DNA of 64,000 bases from assembly GCF_002873455.1 (NCBI RefSeq), contig NZ_MCUN01000010.1:434001-498000 (forward strand), in the 5' to 3' direction. The notes below the pieces were generated by a model. It ran no database searches. It was not told the origin of the DNA and saw nothing but the letters and a program-made list of their open reading frames with translations. The translations under genes and the position numbers were made by a program. The DNA is from Vibrio splendidus. GTDB taxonomy: Bacteria; Pseudomonadota; Gammaproteobacteria; Enterobacterales; Vibrionaceae. How positions within the stretch are numbered: the stretch's first letter is position 1; each line of letters starts with the position of its first letter. Positions 30,301 to 38,801 of this stretch are shown here, one piece after another.

Positions 30301-30561
30301 ATGTCGAAAACTGCAAAAATTATTAATGAAGATAAGCTGGTAAAAAAAGCAGTTGAGGTCGGTTTTAAAATGGCAAAGCTACAAGGTTTTGATTTGCCAC
30401 ATTCATCCCAACCGATAAAGGTTAAATCGGTGTATTTGTTCCTCGTTGAAGTTAATCAGATCACTCCCCTTCCGGAAAGTAAGCTTGATGGGGCGAACAT
30501 CAAGAAACGCTTAGCATTATGGATTCACAAAGCACTGCCGGACAATGACCCATTAAAATAA
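30301..30561 (+). CDS. DUF5062-like small protein
   Basis: An 86-residue cytoplasmic protein, MSKTAKIINEDKLVKKAVEV at the start, rich in Lys, with no signal or membrane segment. The spacing AVEVGFKMAKLQGF and RLALWIHKALP matches what I recall of the DUF5062 family, found in Vibrio and relatives. TGGAGATGATATG provides a good ribosome binding site. It lies directly before an IS5-family remnant, inserted about 50 bp past the stop codon. Function unknown. Confidence 0.65.
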   Translation: MSKTAKIINEDKLVKKAVEVGFKMAKLQGFDLPHSSQPIKVKSVYLFLVEVNQITPLPESKLDGANIKKRLALWIHKALPDNDPLK

Positions 30562-30609
30562 GCTGAAGTTGAACAAGTATGCCTGCGCTTATTTTTAGTT
30601 GGTTTATTA

Positions 30610-31216
30610 GGGCGTGTTGATCTTTCGTGATTGTTTTTTGAACGACATGACAGGAGTTATAATTTCTTTTGCCAAAAACAAAACACGACTCCAAGTCATG
30701 CCAATAACAATGTTAACTGATACTCGATGGGAACTACTGCAACAAGTTATGAAGAGCACGGGTCGTATTTATGATAAGCCTGAGCACAGAATGACTTTTG
30801 GAGGAATACTCTATCCAATGAGAGCAGGCATCCGATGATGAGATTTACCTCAAGAATTTGGTGAGCGGAGTACTGTCTACAGGTGTTTTAATCTTTGGTT
30901 AAAGAAAGGTGTCTCAGTTAAACTTTTCAATCAGTTATCAAGCACTGCCGATTTTGGATGGGTCTTTTTCGATGGCTCTATTGCCCGAGCACATCATAGC
31001 AAGGGCGCGGCTACGAAAAGGTCTGAACAAATGGGAAAAAGCCTTGGGGCAATTCAACGAAAATTCCTTTGCGATAATTAAGAATTATCGAACTACTTCA
31101 ATTAGATATGACAAGTTAGAAAGAAATTATGCCAGCATGTTATCGCTGGCATTAATGTTAATGTGGCTACCGATGTGTTGCTGAGCATGAAATACACAGC
31201 AGCGATCAACACGCCC
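30610..31216 (+). mobile_element. Internally deleted IS5-family (IS427-type) element
   Basis: The ends GGGCGTGTTGATC (30610-30622) and GATCAACACGCCC (31204-31216) are perfect inverted repeats, flanked on both sides by TA, a likely target duplication. Inside are two broken pieces of a transposase. The N-terminal part begins MPITMLTDTRWELLQQVMKS (about 30698-30838). The next part, VSQLNFSISYQALPILDGSF, is read in changed frames. The piece LERNYASMLSLALMLMWLPM (to about 31184) is the C-terminus. The middle, which should hold most of the DDE core, is missing, so the element of about 607 bp cannot encode an active transposase but keeps both ends and could be moved in trans. Confidence 0.8.
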
Positions 31217-31247
31217 TAAGTAATGTAAAACACACGAGTTTGAAATG

Positions 31248-32309
31248 TCACTTGCCATAGGAGTGTAAAACTATTCGGTTACGCCCTGCGGTCTTAGCCT
31301 TATACAAGCAGGCATCGGCATTACTAATCAAACTTTCTTGACTAGAATTAGTATACGATGAAATTGCCCCAATAGAGACCGTCACCGACAGACCTGATGG
31401 GATATCAATTAGGGGCATCTGTTCAATGGATAAACGAATTTCTTCTAAAGTAAGAGCAAACGCATCGTGTTCCTGCTGGTTATTAAACAAAATAAACTCT
31501 TCACCACCATATCGCCCTAAGGTGAAACTACTATCGGTTAAACGGTCAATTGTCATTACAACTTGCTTTAATACATGATCACCAATGATATGGCCAAACT
31601 GATCGTTAATCAGTTTAAAGAAGTCGATATCAATCAGGGCAATATTGACCGGTTTATGAGTAATCTGAGCCCTATACCGCGTGGCTTTAAGTTTTTTTTC
31701 GTAGCTGCTGCGATTGTTTATTTGGGTTAGAGGATCAATTTCAGAGAGATACTTCAACTTTTTTTCAATGTTTTTTTGTCGCTCTATGAATTCGAGATTA
31801 TCAAAATGGCGGGTTAGTAACGCAGTTGATCGATCGTAAAGTAGACGGTTGTAAAATAAGAAATGTGTACAACCGATAACCAAGATCGTACCGACAACGT
31901 AGTTTGAATCTAATATAAAATGGTAGAATACAGGAAGTACAAACACGCTGATAAAGTAGCTTAAGTAGCACAGCTTACTATGTGTTAGGTACGTGAAGCC
32001 ATGAAACGCAACCGAGCAAATTACAAAGGAGGCTCCAAGCAACAAGGAAGGATTGTCTAACGTTGCGATTAAGCAGTAGACACCACCCCATACGAAGCCA
32101 TTTAAAGAAGGGGCAATCGCGAAAGTCGCATCAAACCAAACTCGATTAACCTCTCCAATCTCTAGTTTGTGTGCAAGGGTCTTTTGGAAATATAGCCTAA
32201 GTCCTAGAGTACAGCACAACACAAAAAACCAGATAAAAATCGTCAGGCCCATATTTTGGTAATAACTTAAATACCCAGCCAACGCTCCCCCCACAACAAG
32301 ATGGTTCAA
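31248..32309 (-). CDS. Membrane diguanylate cyclase (GGDEF), possible truncated start
   Basis: Makes cyclic di-GMP. The N-terminal half has about six membrane segments (residues 1-155); after a short coiled segment comes the GGDEF domain (about 185-350), with DPLTQINNR, DIDFFKLINDQFGH and the active-site G268-G-E-E-F272. No RxxD inhibitory site stands at the usual five residues before it. The only start in reach is TTG at 32309; in the same frame the sequence stays open and protein-like to about 32402 (ALIKEPHELFKERYKIINDY), without ATG or GTG. So the original N-terminus probably began upstream and its start codon has been lost or changed. The gene is flanked by IS5-family remnants on both sides. 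Confidence 0.8.
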   Translation of the reverse strand: MNHLVVGGALAGYLSYYQNMGLTIFIWFFVLCCTLGLRLYFQKTLAHKLEIGEVNRVWFDATFAIAPSLNGFVWGGVYCLIATLDNPSLLLGASFVICSVAFHGFTYLTHSKLCYLSYFISVFVLPVFYHFILDSNYVVGTILVIGCTHFLFYNRLLYDRSTALLTRHFDNLEFIERQKNIEKKLKYLSEIDPLTQINNRSSYEKKLKATRYRAQITHKPVNIALIDIDFFKLINDQFGHIIGDHVLKQVVMTIDRLTDSSFTLGRYGGEEFILFNNQQEHDAFALTLEEIRLSIEQMPLIDIPSGLSVTVSIGAISSYTNSSQESLISNADACLYKAKTAGRNRIVLHSYGK

Positions 32310-32711
32310 TGTCGCGTAATGAAGATAGTCGTTAATGATTTTATAACGTTCTTTAAATAACTCATGTGGTTCTTTGATGAGGGCTGCCTGTATCGTTGTG
32401 AATTTTTAAGTACGTAGTTCTGTATTTGATAAATTTTAGCACAGGTTCTAGATTCAGACACAAGAGTTTATTAGCTAATAAACCAGCTTCTTCTTTGGGC
32501 ATGTTGATCTTTCGTGATTGTTTTTTGAACGAAATGACAAGGAGTTATAATTTCTTTTGCTAAAAACAAAATACGACTCCAAGCCATGCCAAGAACAATG
32601 TTAACTGATACTCGATGGGAACTGTTGCTACAAGTGATGAAGAGCTTTAAGTATTTAATTCCTTTGCGTGAAGATGGCTAATACACCGAATGCTGACTGA
32701 TTAATCAAGAG
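32310..32711. other. Region upstream of the diguanylate cyclase, with IS fragment
   Basis: About 400 bp. From 32310 to about 32402 the minus strand remains open in the frame of the cyclase. From 32497 to 32645 lies the left end of an IS5-family element. The remainder shows no gene, and no clear terminator for the large gene at 32712. Confidence 0.6.
32497..32645 (+). mobile_element. Left-end fragment of an IS5-family element
   Basis: About 149 bp closely matching the first part of the element at 30610, from GGGCATGTTGATC (one change in the inverted repeat) through the transposase start to GATGAAGAGC, after which similarity ends abruptly. It has the same orientation as the larger remnant. The right end is absent. 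Confidence 0.8.
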
Positions 32712-34955
32712 CTAATAAAGCAGAAATAGCCCTTGATATCCCCCAAGCTTAACTTCATTTACATAGTCGCCAATATTGCCATTTGCATCGATTGGCCTCA
32801 TTGGCTTGTTTAATGGAATAATGAGTTTAGGTACCAAATAGAAGTCACGATTTTTACCATAGAAATCGGTTCGATAAAGTACGCGACCTTGCTCAAACTC
32901 TCGCGCGAGCACCATCTCTTGTGGGCCGCCTTGTACGATGTTTGTTTCCGAACGATAAAGAAAATAGGTATAGGTTGGTAACAACCGAACCTTACCGTTT
33001 GGGAGGTCTGGATGCATGACTTGATGTTTGGTTGAATCGCCGACAATGGTGTAGTCACTGGGTGTCGAGTGTATGGTCGAAAGCATCAAGGGAATTGGCT
33101 CTAATTCATTCGGAATCCTGTTGGCTGGAGAGCCTAGGTCGACTTTGAGCAGTTGTGTCGGTCGGTAAGCCATGTTTTTCGGCACACCACTTTGCCAAAA
33201 ATTCTCTTTGGTAGTATTGTCGCTGCCATACACATAACTGCTATTCCACTGGTTAAAACAACTATGTTGTGGCTGGTAGCTGAGGTAATAAATAGCGAGG
33301 GTTGAATACTGATCTTGTTGCCAGTTATCTTGGCTGTTACCTAGGTATTGAACGCGCCCATAGCGAGTAGTGGCTTGGAATATAACGTTTGAATCAGTGT
33401 TAGCTAACGCTGAGTTATCCCAAAACTTAGACAATCCGGCATAACCACTAAAGCCTGTAGAGGGGAATAAGTAGTGCTCTCTAAAGTACAGGTTTCCTGA
33501 GTCAATTAAGTGTGATTGCCCGTTTCGGCCATACAGGTTGGCCGTTCCAATATTAAGGCCAATTGAAAGAGTATCGTCGTTAGCTGATAACTGTTTGAGA
33601 AAGGCTGCGAATTGCGCTTTGTATCGCTTATCCGCTTCATTAGACCCTACGACAAGACCAAGCTCTTGAATGGTTCCTCCTGAATAAACCTCAAATTGAT
33701 TGCCGCCTAAAAGCTTATTGGTATCGTCGTTGTAGGCGCCATTGAGCCCTTGTTGCCCCCAATGTTTGGAATAGTAGTTTCGTATCAACATCAGCAGATC
33801 TGGGTTAGCAAGGTTGGTCAATGACCACGATGAGTTTTGGTTCCACATTCGTCCAAAAGGAATGACGCGAGATTCCCAACGAAAGCGCGCCGTGGCCGAT
33901 TTGTTGTTCCTATTTTCATACTCATAAGATGATAAATAGTTGTCTTGGTCGAGATCGGCTGATTGGTCAAAACCACGGATCTTTCGCCAATGGTTGGTTT
34001 CTCTTGGTCGTTGCGGGTCTGTCTTGGAAGACTGCAGATCTTTGAATTCTATTTTCGGGAAATAGTTCTTTAATTGAACGTGATTTAAGCGAGGTCGAAT
34101 ATCGCTTGAGCTGCCTTGCCAACGGATTCTGACAACGTATAAACGGCCGCCATCTCGCACAAATGTAGAACCAAAATACTGCCCGCCACCGTAACTCTGG
34201 CCACTGCCATCGTGAGTTGTTGCTCTGACCCAATTCGAGGGAACTCGCCAGCTTAACGCTTGGCTTTGAGTCATATTATGTGTGTGATCGTTAATTATTT
34301 CTAAGCGAACCCATGTCGTAGATTGGCTTAGATCATTCGTCGATGTTGGATATTCAATATGGAATTCTCCGCCTTGTGCAAAGCGTGAAAATTCGAATGT
34401 TAAGCCATCGAACTTCTCCGAATGGTAAACGTAGAGTGCTCCGCCACGTTCGAAATGTTCAAACACATCAGCATCCCAAGGCGGCTGCTGATAAAGTGCA
34501 TAGCCCGCATGTTTTTCGTCTGCGGTATAGCCAACGATCATAGGCTTGCGATTTAAAACTGTATTTTCGCCGTGTGTTAAGTCTGGCTCTGCAAGAATAG
34601 TGTCTTCTGAAAAGTGTAGAAAAAAATCTTCGTAATCAATGCCATTTCGCTCTGCGGCGTTTCTAATCTCGTTTTCTAAACTTCCCGAATTCAGATCCAA
34701 TTTTTGGTTGTACATATAACCAATCGTGCTGACTCTTTCGTTATCATTTTTATCGGCGTAAGCCCCAAACACCAAGTCACTATTGTTGATCTCCCAATCG
34801 ATCACTTTTCTGGCTGAGACCGGGGAACCATGTAAGTTGAACCCATTCTCATGTTGGCTTGGCAGCACAATGGTGTAGTTGGCCAAACTGGCATTTGGAA
34901 GTGCGAGGCTGATAAAGGAGAGGAGTGACCATAACGAGGTACTGTGTTTTTTCAT
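32712..34955 (-). CDS. Large secreted protein of unknown function with an EF-hand loop
   Basis: A 747-residue exported protein. A signal peptide is clear (MKKHSTSLWSLLSFISLALPNASLA, cleavage near residue 25). The N-terminal 300 residues look beta-rich and may be a lectin-like or carbohydrate-binding region. D334-L-D336-Q-D338-N-Y340-L-S342-S-Y-E345 is a canonical 12-residue EF-hand calcium loop. The C-terminal half contains SKHWGQQGLNGAYNDDTNKLLG, FREHYLFPSTGFSGY and many aromatic residues. I do not recognise the family. The size, secretion, aromatic content and calcium loop would suit a polysaccharide-active or surface-binding protein, but no catalytic motif can be named. It is monocistronic. 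Confidence 0.75.
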   Translation of the reverse strand: MKKHSTSLWSLLSFISLALPNASLANYTIVLPSQHENGFNLHGSPVSARKVIDWEINNSDLVFGAYADKNDNERVSTIGYMYNQKLDLNSGSLENEIRNAAERNGIDYEDFFLHFSEDTILAEPDLTHGENTVLNRKPMIVGYTADEKHAGYALYQQPPWDADVFEHFERGGALYVYHSEKFDGLTFEFSRFAQGGEFHIEYPTSTNDLSQSTTWVRLEIINDHTHNMTQSQALSWRVPSNWVRATTHDGSGQSYGGGQYFGSTFVRDGGRLYVVRIRWQGSSSDIRPRLNHVQLKNYFPKIEFKDLQSSKTDPQRPRETNHWRKIRGFDQSADLDQDNYLSSYEYENRNNKSATARFRWESRVIPFGRMWNQNSSWSLTNLANPDLLMLIRNYYSKHWGQQGLNGAYNDDTNKLLGGNQFEVYSGGTIQELGLVVGSNEADKRYKAQFAAFLKQLSANDDTLSIGLNIGTANLYGRNGQSHLIDSGNLYFREHYLFPSTGFSGYAGLSKFWDNSALANTDSNVIFQATTRYGRVQYLGNSQDNWQQDQYSTLAIYYLSYQPQHSCFNQWNSSYVYGSDNTTKENFWQSGVPKNMAYRPTQLLKVDLGSPANRIPNELEPIPLMLSTIHSTPSDYTIVGDSTKHQVMHPDLPNGKVRLLPTYTYFLYRSETNIVQGGPQEMVLAREFEQGRVLYRTDFYGKNRDFYLVPKLIIPLNKPMRPIDANGNIGDYVNEVKLGGYQGLFLLY

Positions 34956-35237
34956 GAAGTTTCCTAGCTACGATGGGAGTCACCTTGTAGTGATCAATAA
35001 ATACCGGAGACTCGCTAAAGCAAGAATAACAAAACGTTCTCAGAGCGATATAAGTGTAGCAAACCCTGTCAATGAACTTATCGTCTCTAACTTGACAGCT
35101 TAGAGGTTACTAACAACTATTAAGTTGATGATTTTAAATCCGTAATCCATAGATTTACCGAAGTTGCATGATTAAGGGCGTAGGTGTGGATATTTTTATG
35201 ACGTTCACCTTGAGTGAACTCGATAAATAAGGAGAGG

Positions 35238-35402
35238 ATGCCTCTTATGATGTCTTTATTATTTTTGTTGTTACTTGTGGCGATGGTGTGCGGGTTTTTC
35301 GGCAAGAAGACCGCCGCGTATGGCTTTTTCGCTGGCTCAGTGATCCTTGGTTTGTATTGGTTTAATCACCATGCGACTGACCCTTTGTCGATCTTATTGT
35401 AA
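35238..35402 (+). CDS. DUF5993-like small membrane protein
   Basis: A 54-residue protein with two hydrophobic helices and a short KK loop between them (FFGKKTAAYGFF). The frame is open from a GTG at 35214, but GGAGAGG just before 35238 and the ATG at 35247 argue for a start at one of these two. It ends 9 bp before the DsbB-type gene, with which it is surely cotranscribed. Small DUF5993 proteins are regularly found beside dsbB-like genes, which suggests they assist the disulfide system; the mechanism is unknown. Confidence 0.7.
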   Translation: MPLMMSLLFLLLLVAMVCGFFGKKTAAYGFFAGSVILGLYWFNHHATDPLSILL

Positions 35403-35411
35403 GGAGCGAGC

Positions 35412-35963
35412 ATGAATCGAAATCAGTTAACTCTTCTGAATACGCTTGGGTTACTGGGTATGACAGCCGTTTTGTTGATCGGCTTTATTCTTCAGTTTGT
35501 CCTCAATGAACTTCCTTGCCCACTGTGTTTACTGCAACGAATTGGCTTTGTGATGGTCGCGTTTGGCTTCATGCTGAATGTGGTTTATGGGCCTCAACCT
35601 CGTCACTATGGGGTTGTGCTAATTGGCGCTTTGTATGGTGTCGCCACATCGTTAAGACAAGTTTCCCTACACGTGATTCCGGGTACTCCTGGTTACGGTA
35701 GCCCTATTTTTGGGATGCATTATTACACTTGGGCCTTTGTGTTGTTCGCTGCAACCATATTGGGTGTTGCCGTGATCTTGATGCTGACCAATAAGGCCGA
35801 GTCTCATGAACTTTACAAGATGAGTAATTTCGGGCGGATTGTTTGTCTGCTGGCTATCGCAGTGGTGGCATTGAATGCTATTGCTACATTTGTCGAATGC
35901 GGTCCATATCAGTGCCCTGATAATCCGGTGAGCTATTGGTTACTTAATCAAGGTGCGAGTTAG
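35412..35963 (+). CDS. DsbB-type disulfide bond formation protein
   Basis: Inner-membrane protein of 183 residues that reoxidises a periplasmic DsbA-type thiol oxidase and passes electrons to quinone. Four or five helices; the first periplasmic loop holds C36-P-L-C39 in ELPCPLCLLQRIGF, and the second loop holds C163 and C168 in ECGPYQCPDN. The separation of the second pair by four residues and the overall divergence suggest a DsbI- or DsbB2-like paralogue instead of the housekeeping DsbB. No DsbA partner gene is next to it. GGAGCG precedes the ATG. Confidence 0.88.
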   Translation: MNRNQLTLLNTLGLLGMTAVLLIGFILQFVLNELPCPLCLLQRIGFVMVAFGFMLNVVYGPQPRHYGVVLIGALYGVATSLRQVSLHVIPGTPGYGSPIFGMHYYTWAFVLFAATILGVAVILMLTNKAESHELYKMSNFGRIVCLLAIAVVALNAIATFVECGPYQCPDNPVSYWLLNQGAS

Positions 35964-36007
35964 AAAAATGGTGCTTTGAGAGAGCGATTAAAGAACAACT
36001 GGTAAAA

Positions 36008-36038
36008 GAAAAGCCACAGCGTTCGCTGTGGCTTTGTC
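36008..36038. terminator. Terminator between dsbB-type gene and dpaL
   Basis: AAAGCCACAGCG (36010-36021) pairs with CGCTGTGGCTTT (36024-36035), flanked by A and T runs between convergent genes. Confidence 0.8.
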
Positions 36039-36070
36039 GTTAGTGTTGTGGAGTTTATGACCGTCAGCAA

Positions 36071-37249
36071 TTAGTTAGAGTGGTGCAATCCATTCCAAAC
36101 GATGTCGCGGTAACGTGTTTGGTTGGTGTCGCCTTCGGTGCTGAAGAGCATGATGGTTGCATCTTCATTTAAGCCTAGAGTGTCACGCGTTGCTTGGTCT
36201 GCGCCCTCTCGGCAAAGTTGGTAAAGAAGACCTAGTGTAATCGCACCTGACTCACCGCTGATGATTTGGCTGTCACCTTGTAGTGGGTTACCTAGAACAC
36301 GCATCCCGTTTGCTGAAATACTGTCGTCAACCGAGATAAAGTAGTTACTGCAATCACGCAATACTGGCCATGTCACTGGGTTTGGTTCACCACATGCAAG
36401 GCCCGCCATGATTGAGTTCAACTCACCGGTTACGTTGACCATTTCGCCTTTCTCGCCTGAGCGGAAAATACAATCTGCGGCTGCTGGCTCTGCAATGATG
36501 GTTTCAAATGTATCTGCGCCTAGCTTGTCTGCAAGGTAGCCTAATATGCCGCCTGCCATTGCACCTACGCCAGCTTGTAAGAATACGTGAGTTGGAGCGC
36601 TAAATTCTTGCTCTTGAACTTGCTCGACGGCTTCGTCTGCCATGGTCATGTAACCTTGAGAGATCCATGTTGGGATCTCTTCATAACCATCCCATGCAGT
36701 GTCTTGAACAAGCATCCAGCCATTGTCTTGCGCAGTTTGGTTCGCCATACGTACCGTGTCGTCATAGTTAACTTCCGTCACGATGCATTCTGCACCTAAA
36801 CCTTGAATGCGGTTAACGCTTGCTTGAGATGAACCTTTTGGCATGTAAACCACGGCTTTTTGGCCCATTTCACGAGCTGCCCACGCGACACCAGTGCCAT
36901 GGTTACCTGCGGTTGCTGTAGTAAAAACAAGTGGTTTTTCTAGTTTTGAAGCTACCGTTTTAAGATTGATCTCAGAGATATCAATGCCAAGGTGTTTTGC
37001 CAATTGGCGACCCAGAGCGTAAGAACCGCCGAGTACCTTGAATGCATTCAAACCGAAGCGTTTTGATTCGTCTTTAACGAGGATCGCCTTAACACCAAGG
37101 TGATTAGCAAGATTAGGAAGAGAGACAAGTGGCGTTGGTTGGTAACCTTCGATCTGACGGTGAAACTCACGCGCTTGTTGTGCTTGAGATGCAGTGAATA
37201 GCTCGCAAACTTGTCCAGTGTAGAATGAATTTTTTGATAGTTTTAACAT
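36071..37249 (-). CDS. dpaL: Diaminopropionate ammonia-lyase
   Basis: PLP enzyme (fold type II) that breaks 2,3-diaminopropionate, and often D-serine, into pyruvate and ammonia. PLP attaches to Lys in FGLNAFKVLGGSYA (K74 counted from the upstream GTG at 37258, K71 from the ATG used here), which matches the E. coli YgeX site. TATAGNHGTGVAWAA is the substrate loop, and QAGVGAMAGG binds the PLP phosphate. The length, about 392 residues, fits the family (398). A RidA gene lies upstream in the same operon, as expected for an enzyme that releases 2-aminoacrylate. The operon is headed by a YheO-type regulator gene. Confidence 0.93.
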   Translation of the reverse strand: MLKLSKNSFYTGQVCELFTASQAQQAREFHRQIEGYQPTPLVSLPNLANHLGVKAILVKDESKRFGLNAFKVLGGSYALGRQLAKHLGIDISEINLKTVASKLEKPLVFTTATAGNHGTGVAWAAREMGQKAVVYMPKGSSQASVNRIQGLGAECIVTEVNYDDTVRMANQTAQDNGWMLVQDTAWDGYEEIPTWISQGYMTMADEAVEQVQEQEFSAPTHVFLQAGVGAMAGGILGYLADKLGADTFETIIAEPAAADCIFRSGEKGEMVNVTGELNSIMAGLACGEPNPVTWPVLRDCSNYFISVDDSISANGMRVLGNPLQGDSQIISGESGAITLGLLYQLCREGADQATRDTLGLNEDATIMLFSTEGDTNQTRYRDIVWNGLHHSN

Positions 37250-37375
37250 AGGGCACACTTAGATACAGGCAGAGGAATTAAAGGCCATCAAGCGATGTTC
37301 AATGACCTTACTTTGTCGTTAATAACATTACATAGTTATTTTTTGCTATACGCAGTCACTAAAAGCAATACGTGA

Positions 37376-37759
37376 TTACTTGATGTAAGCGATCGCTTCA
37401 ACTTCGACTAGTGCGTCTTTTGGCAAACGAGCGGCTTCAACACAAGAGCGTGCTGGCGCGTTCTCTGTACCAAATACTTCCGTGTACACCTCGTTAAATG
37501 CAACGAAGTTTTCCATATCAGATAGGAAACATGTGGTTTTAATAACGGTATCCAGTGAACCACCACTTTGTTCCAAAACTGCTTTTAGATTTTCTAGTGA
37601 CATACGAGCTTGCTCTTTGATGCCACCTTCAACAAACGCCATTGTTTTTGCATCAAGCGGTAATTGACCTGAAGTGAAGATTAGGTCTTTGAATGCCATA
37701 CCTTGAGAGTAAGGGCCGATTGCTGCTGGTGCTAGATCTGTATGGATTTTTGTTTTCAT
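37376..37759 (-). CDS. RidA-family enamine/imine deaminase
   Basis: Trimeric enzyme of 127 residues that hydrolyses reactive 2-aminoacrylate and similar enamines to keto acids. I start it at 37759 (MKTKIHTDLAPAAIGPYSQG), which matches the RidA N-terminus; the frame is open further upstream, but that part has no counterpart. IGPYSQG, FTSGQLPLD, and the catalytic Arg in ARSCVEAARLPKDALVEVEAIAY are all present. It lies between the regulator and dpaL genes, and 2-aminoacrylate is exactly what the lyase makes, so its role in this operon is well supported. Confidence 0.93.
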   Translation of the reverse strand: MKTKIHTDLAPAAIGPYSQGMAFKDLIFTSGQLPLDAKTMAFVEGGIKEQARMSLENLKAVLEQSGGSLDTVIKTTCFLSDMENFVAFNEVYTEVFGTENAPARSCVEAARLPKDALVEVEAIAYIK

Positions 37760-37781
37760 TTCGTTTCTCTTTATATGATTT

Positions 37782-38459
37782 CTATGCTCTAAACTCGCGG
37801 ATGTATTTGTAAATAGCGTGGCGAGTAATACCAAGACGCTCAGATACGAATGCTGTCGCCTCTTTTAATTCGAAAATACCGTTCTCAAGCAATTGCTTGG
37901 TAATGGCTTTGTTTCGACCTTTTAAGTTGACTGACTCATCGTTGTCGACTTCAAAAATAGCGTGCTCAAGCGCTTGCTCAATCACTTCTGTTGTTGAAGC
38001 TCCAAAGTTCTCATGCACACCCACAGGGGCATGAGCCATGTCTGGCATTAAAGTTTTTATGATCTCAGGAAACGGGTGAGACAAGTTCATATTGATACAG
38101 AACAGCCCAATTGGTTTGCCATTTTCTCCAGCTAGCACACAGGTCGTAGATTTAAGTAACGATCCATCTTTGCTGGTGGTGAAGTAACTCTTTGGCGTGA
38201 CCTCACCAGTGCTCTCAAACACACTCAGCATCTTCAGCCCCAGATCGGTGATAGGTGATCCTACTTCTCGACCCGTGTGGTGTCCGTTCACTATCTTTAC
38301 TACCGACTTTTCAAAGCTCTCGAATGAATGAATCACAACCTCACAGTGCGGACCAATAAAGTCGGCAATGGTTTCGGCTAAGCGAAAGTTCAGTGCGAGA
38401 TGCTCTCTGTCATTGTCGGTGAATTCTACGTTAAACGATTTATATGCTGATGCGTTCAT
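37782..38459 (-). CDS. YheO-type PAS/HTH transcriptional regulator
   Basis: A 225-residue DNA-binding regulator. The N-terminal PAS-like YheO domain (about 15-125) has GPHCEVVIHSFE, and the C-terminal HTH (about 165-220) reads ATAFVSERLGITRHAIYKYIREF. Members include E. coli YheO and DauR, which controls D-amino acid catabolism in Pseudomonas. It is the first gene of the regulator-ridA-dpaL operon and divergent to the M24-EamA-M20 operon, so it probably controls both from the 342-bp region between them; a diamino or D-amino acid is a likely ligand. Confidence 0.88.
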   Translation of the reverse strand: MNASAYKSFNVEFTDNDREHLALNFRLAETIADFIGPHCEVVIHSFESFEKSVVKIVNGHHTGREVGSPITDLGLKMLSVFESTGEVTPKSYFTTSKDGSLLKSTTCVLAGENGKPIGLFCINMNLSHPFPEIIKTLMPDMAHAPVGVHENFGASTTEVIEQALEHAIFEVDNDESVNLKGRNKAITKQLLENGIFELKEATAFVSERLGITRHAIYKYIREFRA

Positions 38460-38801
38460 TTTAGACCACTGTTGTTAACTTTAATTGCCTTTCATTATCT
38501 TTGGTTACTCGATGTATTTCAAGTTGCCAATTAACTTTATGTAACTATAAGACTATACATCCGCTTCCCATACAAGGCTAAAGTTACAAATAAGTACCTA
38601 AAATTGATCGCAATCAACAATATTCCCAGTTTTAGATGCTTTCTGGTCACTATAGTTAACCCTAAGATCTTGGTCACATTATTTAACTTAAATGTCAGTA
38701 AGATGCTCATCGTAACGTAAACAAAATTGAACTATAGGGTTGGTTACTGGTTGTGAAGAGCAGCAGAAGTGCCTACCTAAATACAATAATTAGAGGTTCC
38801 A
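38460..38801. other. Divergent promoter region, diaminopropionate cluster
   Basis: About 340 bp without ORFs, placed between the regulator operon (minus) and the M24 operon (plus). AT-rich, with TATAGTTAACC and several TTAACTT-type stretches that could be half-sites, but I see no convincing palindrome. AGAGGTTCC serves as ribosome binding site for the M24 gene. Confidence 0.5.

Noticed and set aside
30614..31184. Two short frames taken as separate genes
   Set aside because: They are pieces of one decayed IS5-family transposase between perfect inverted ends.
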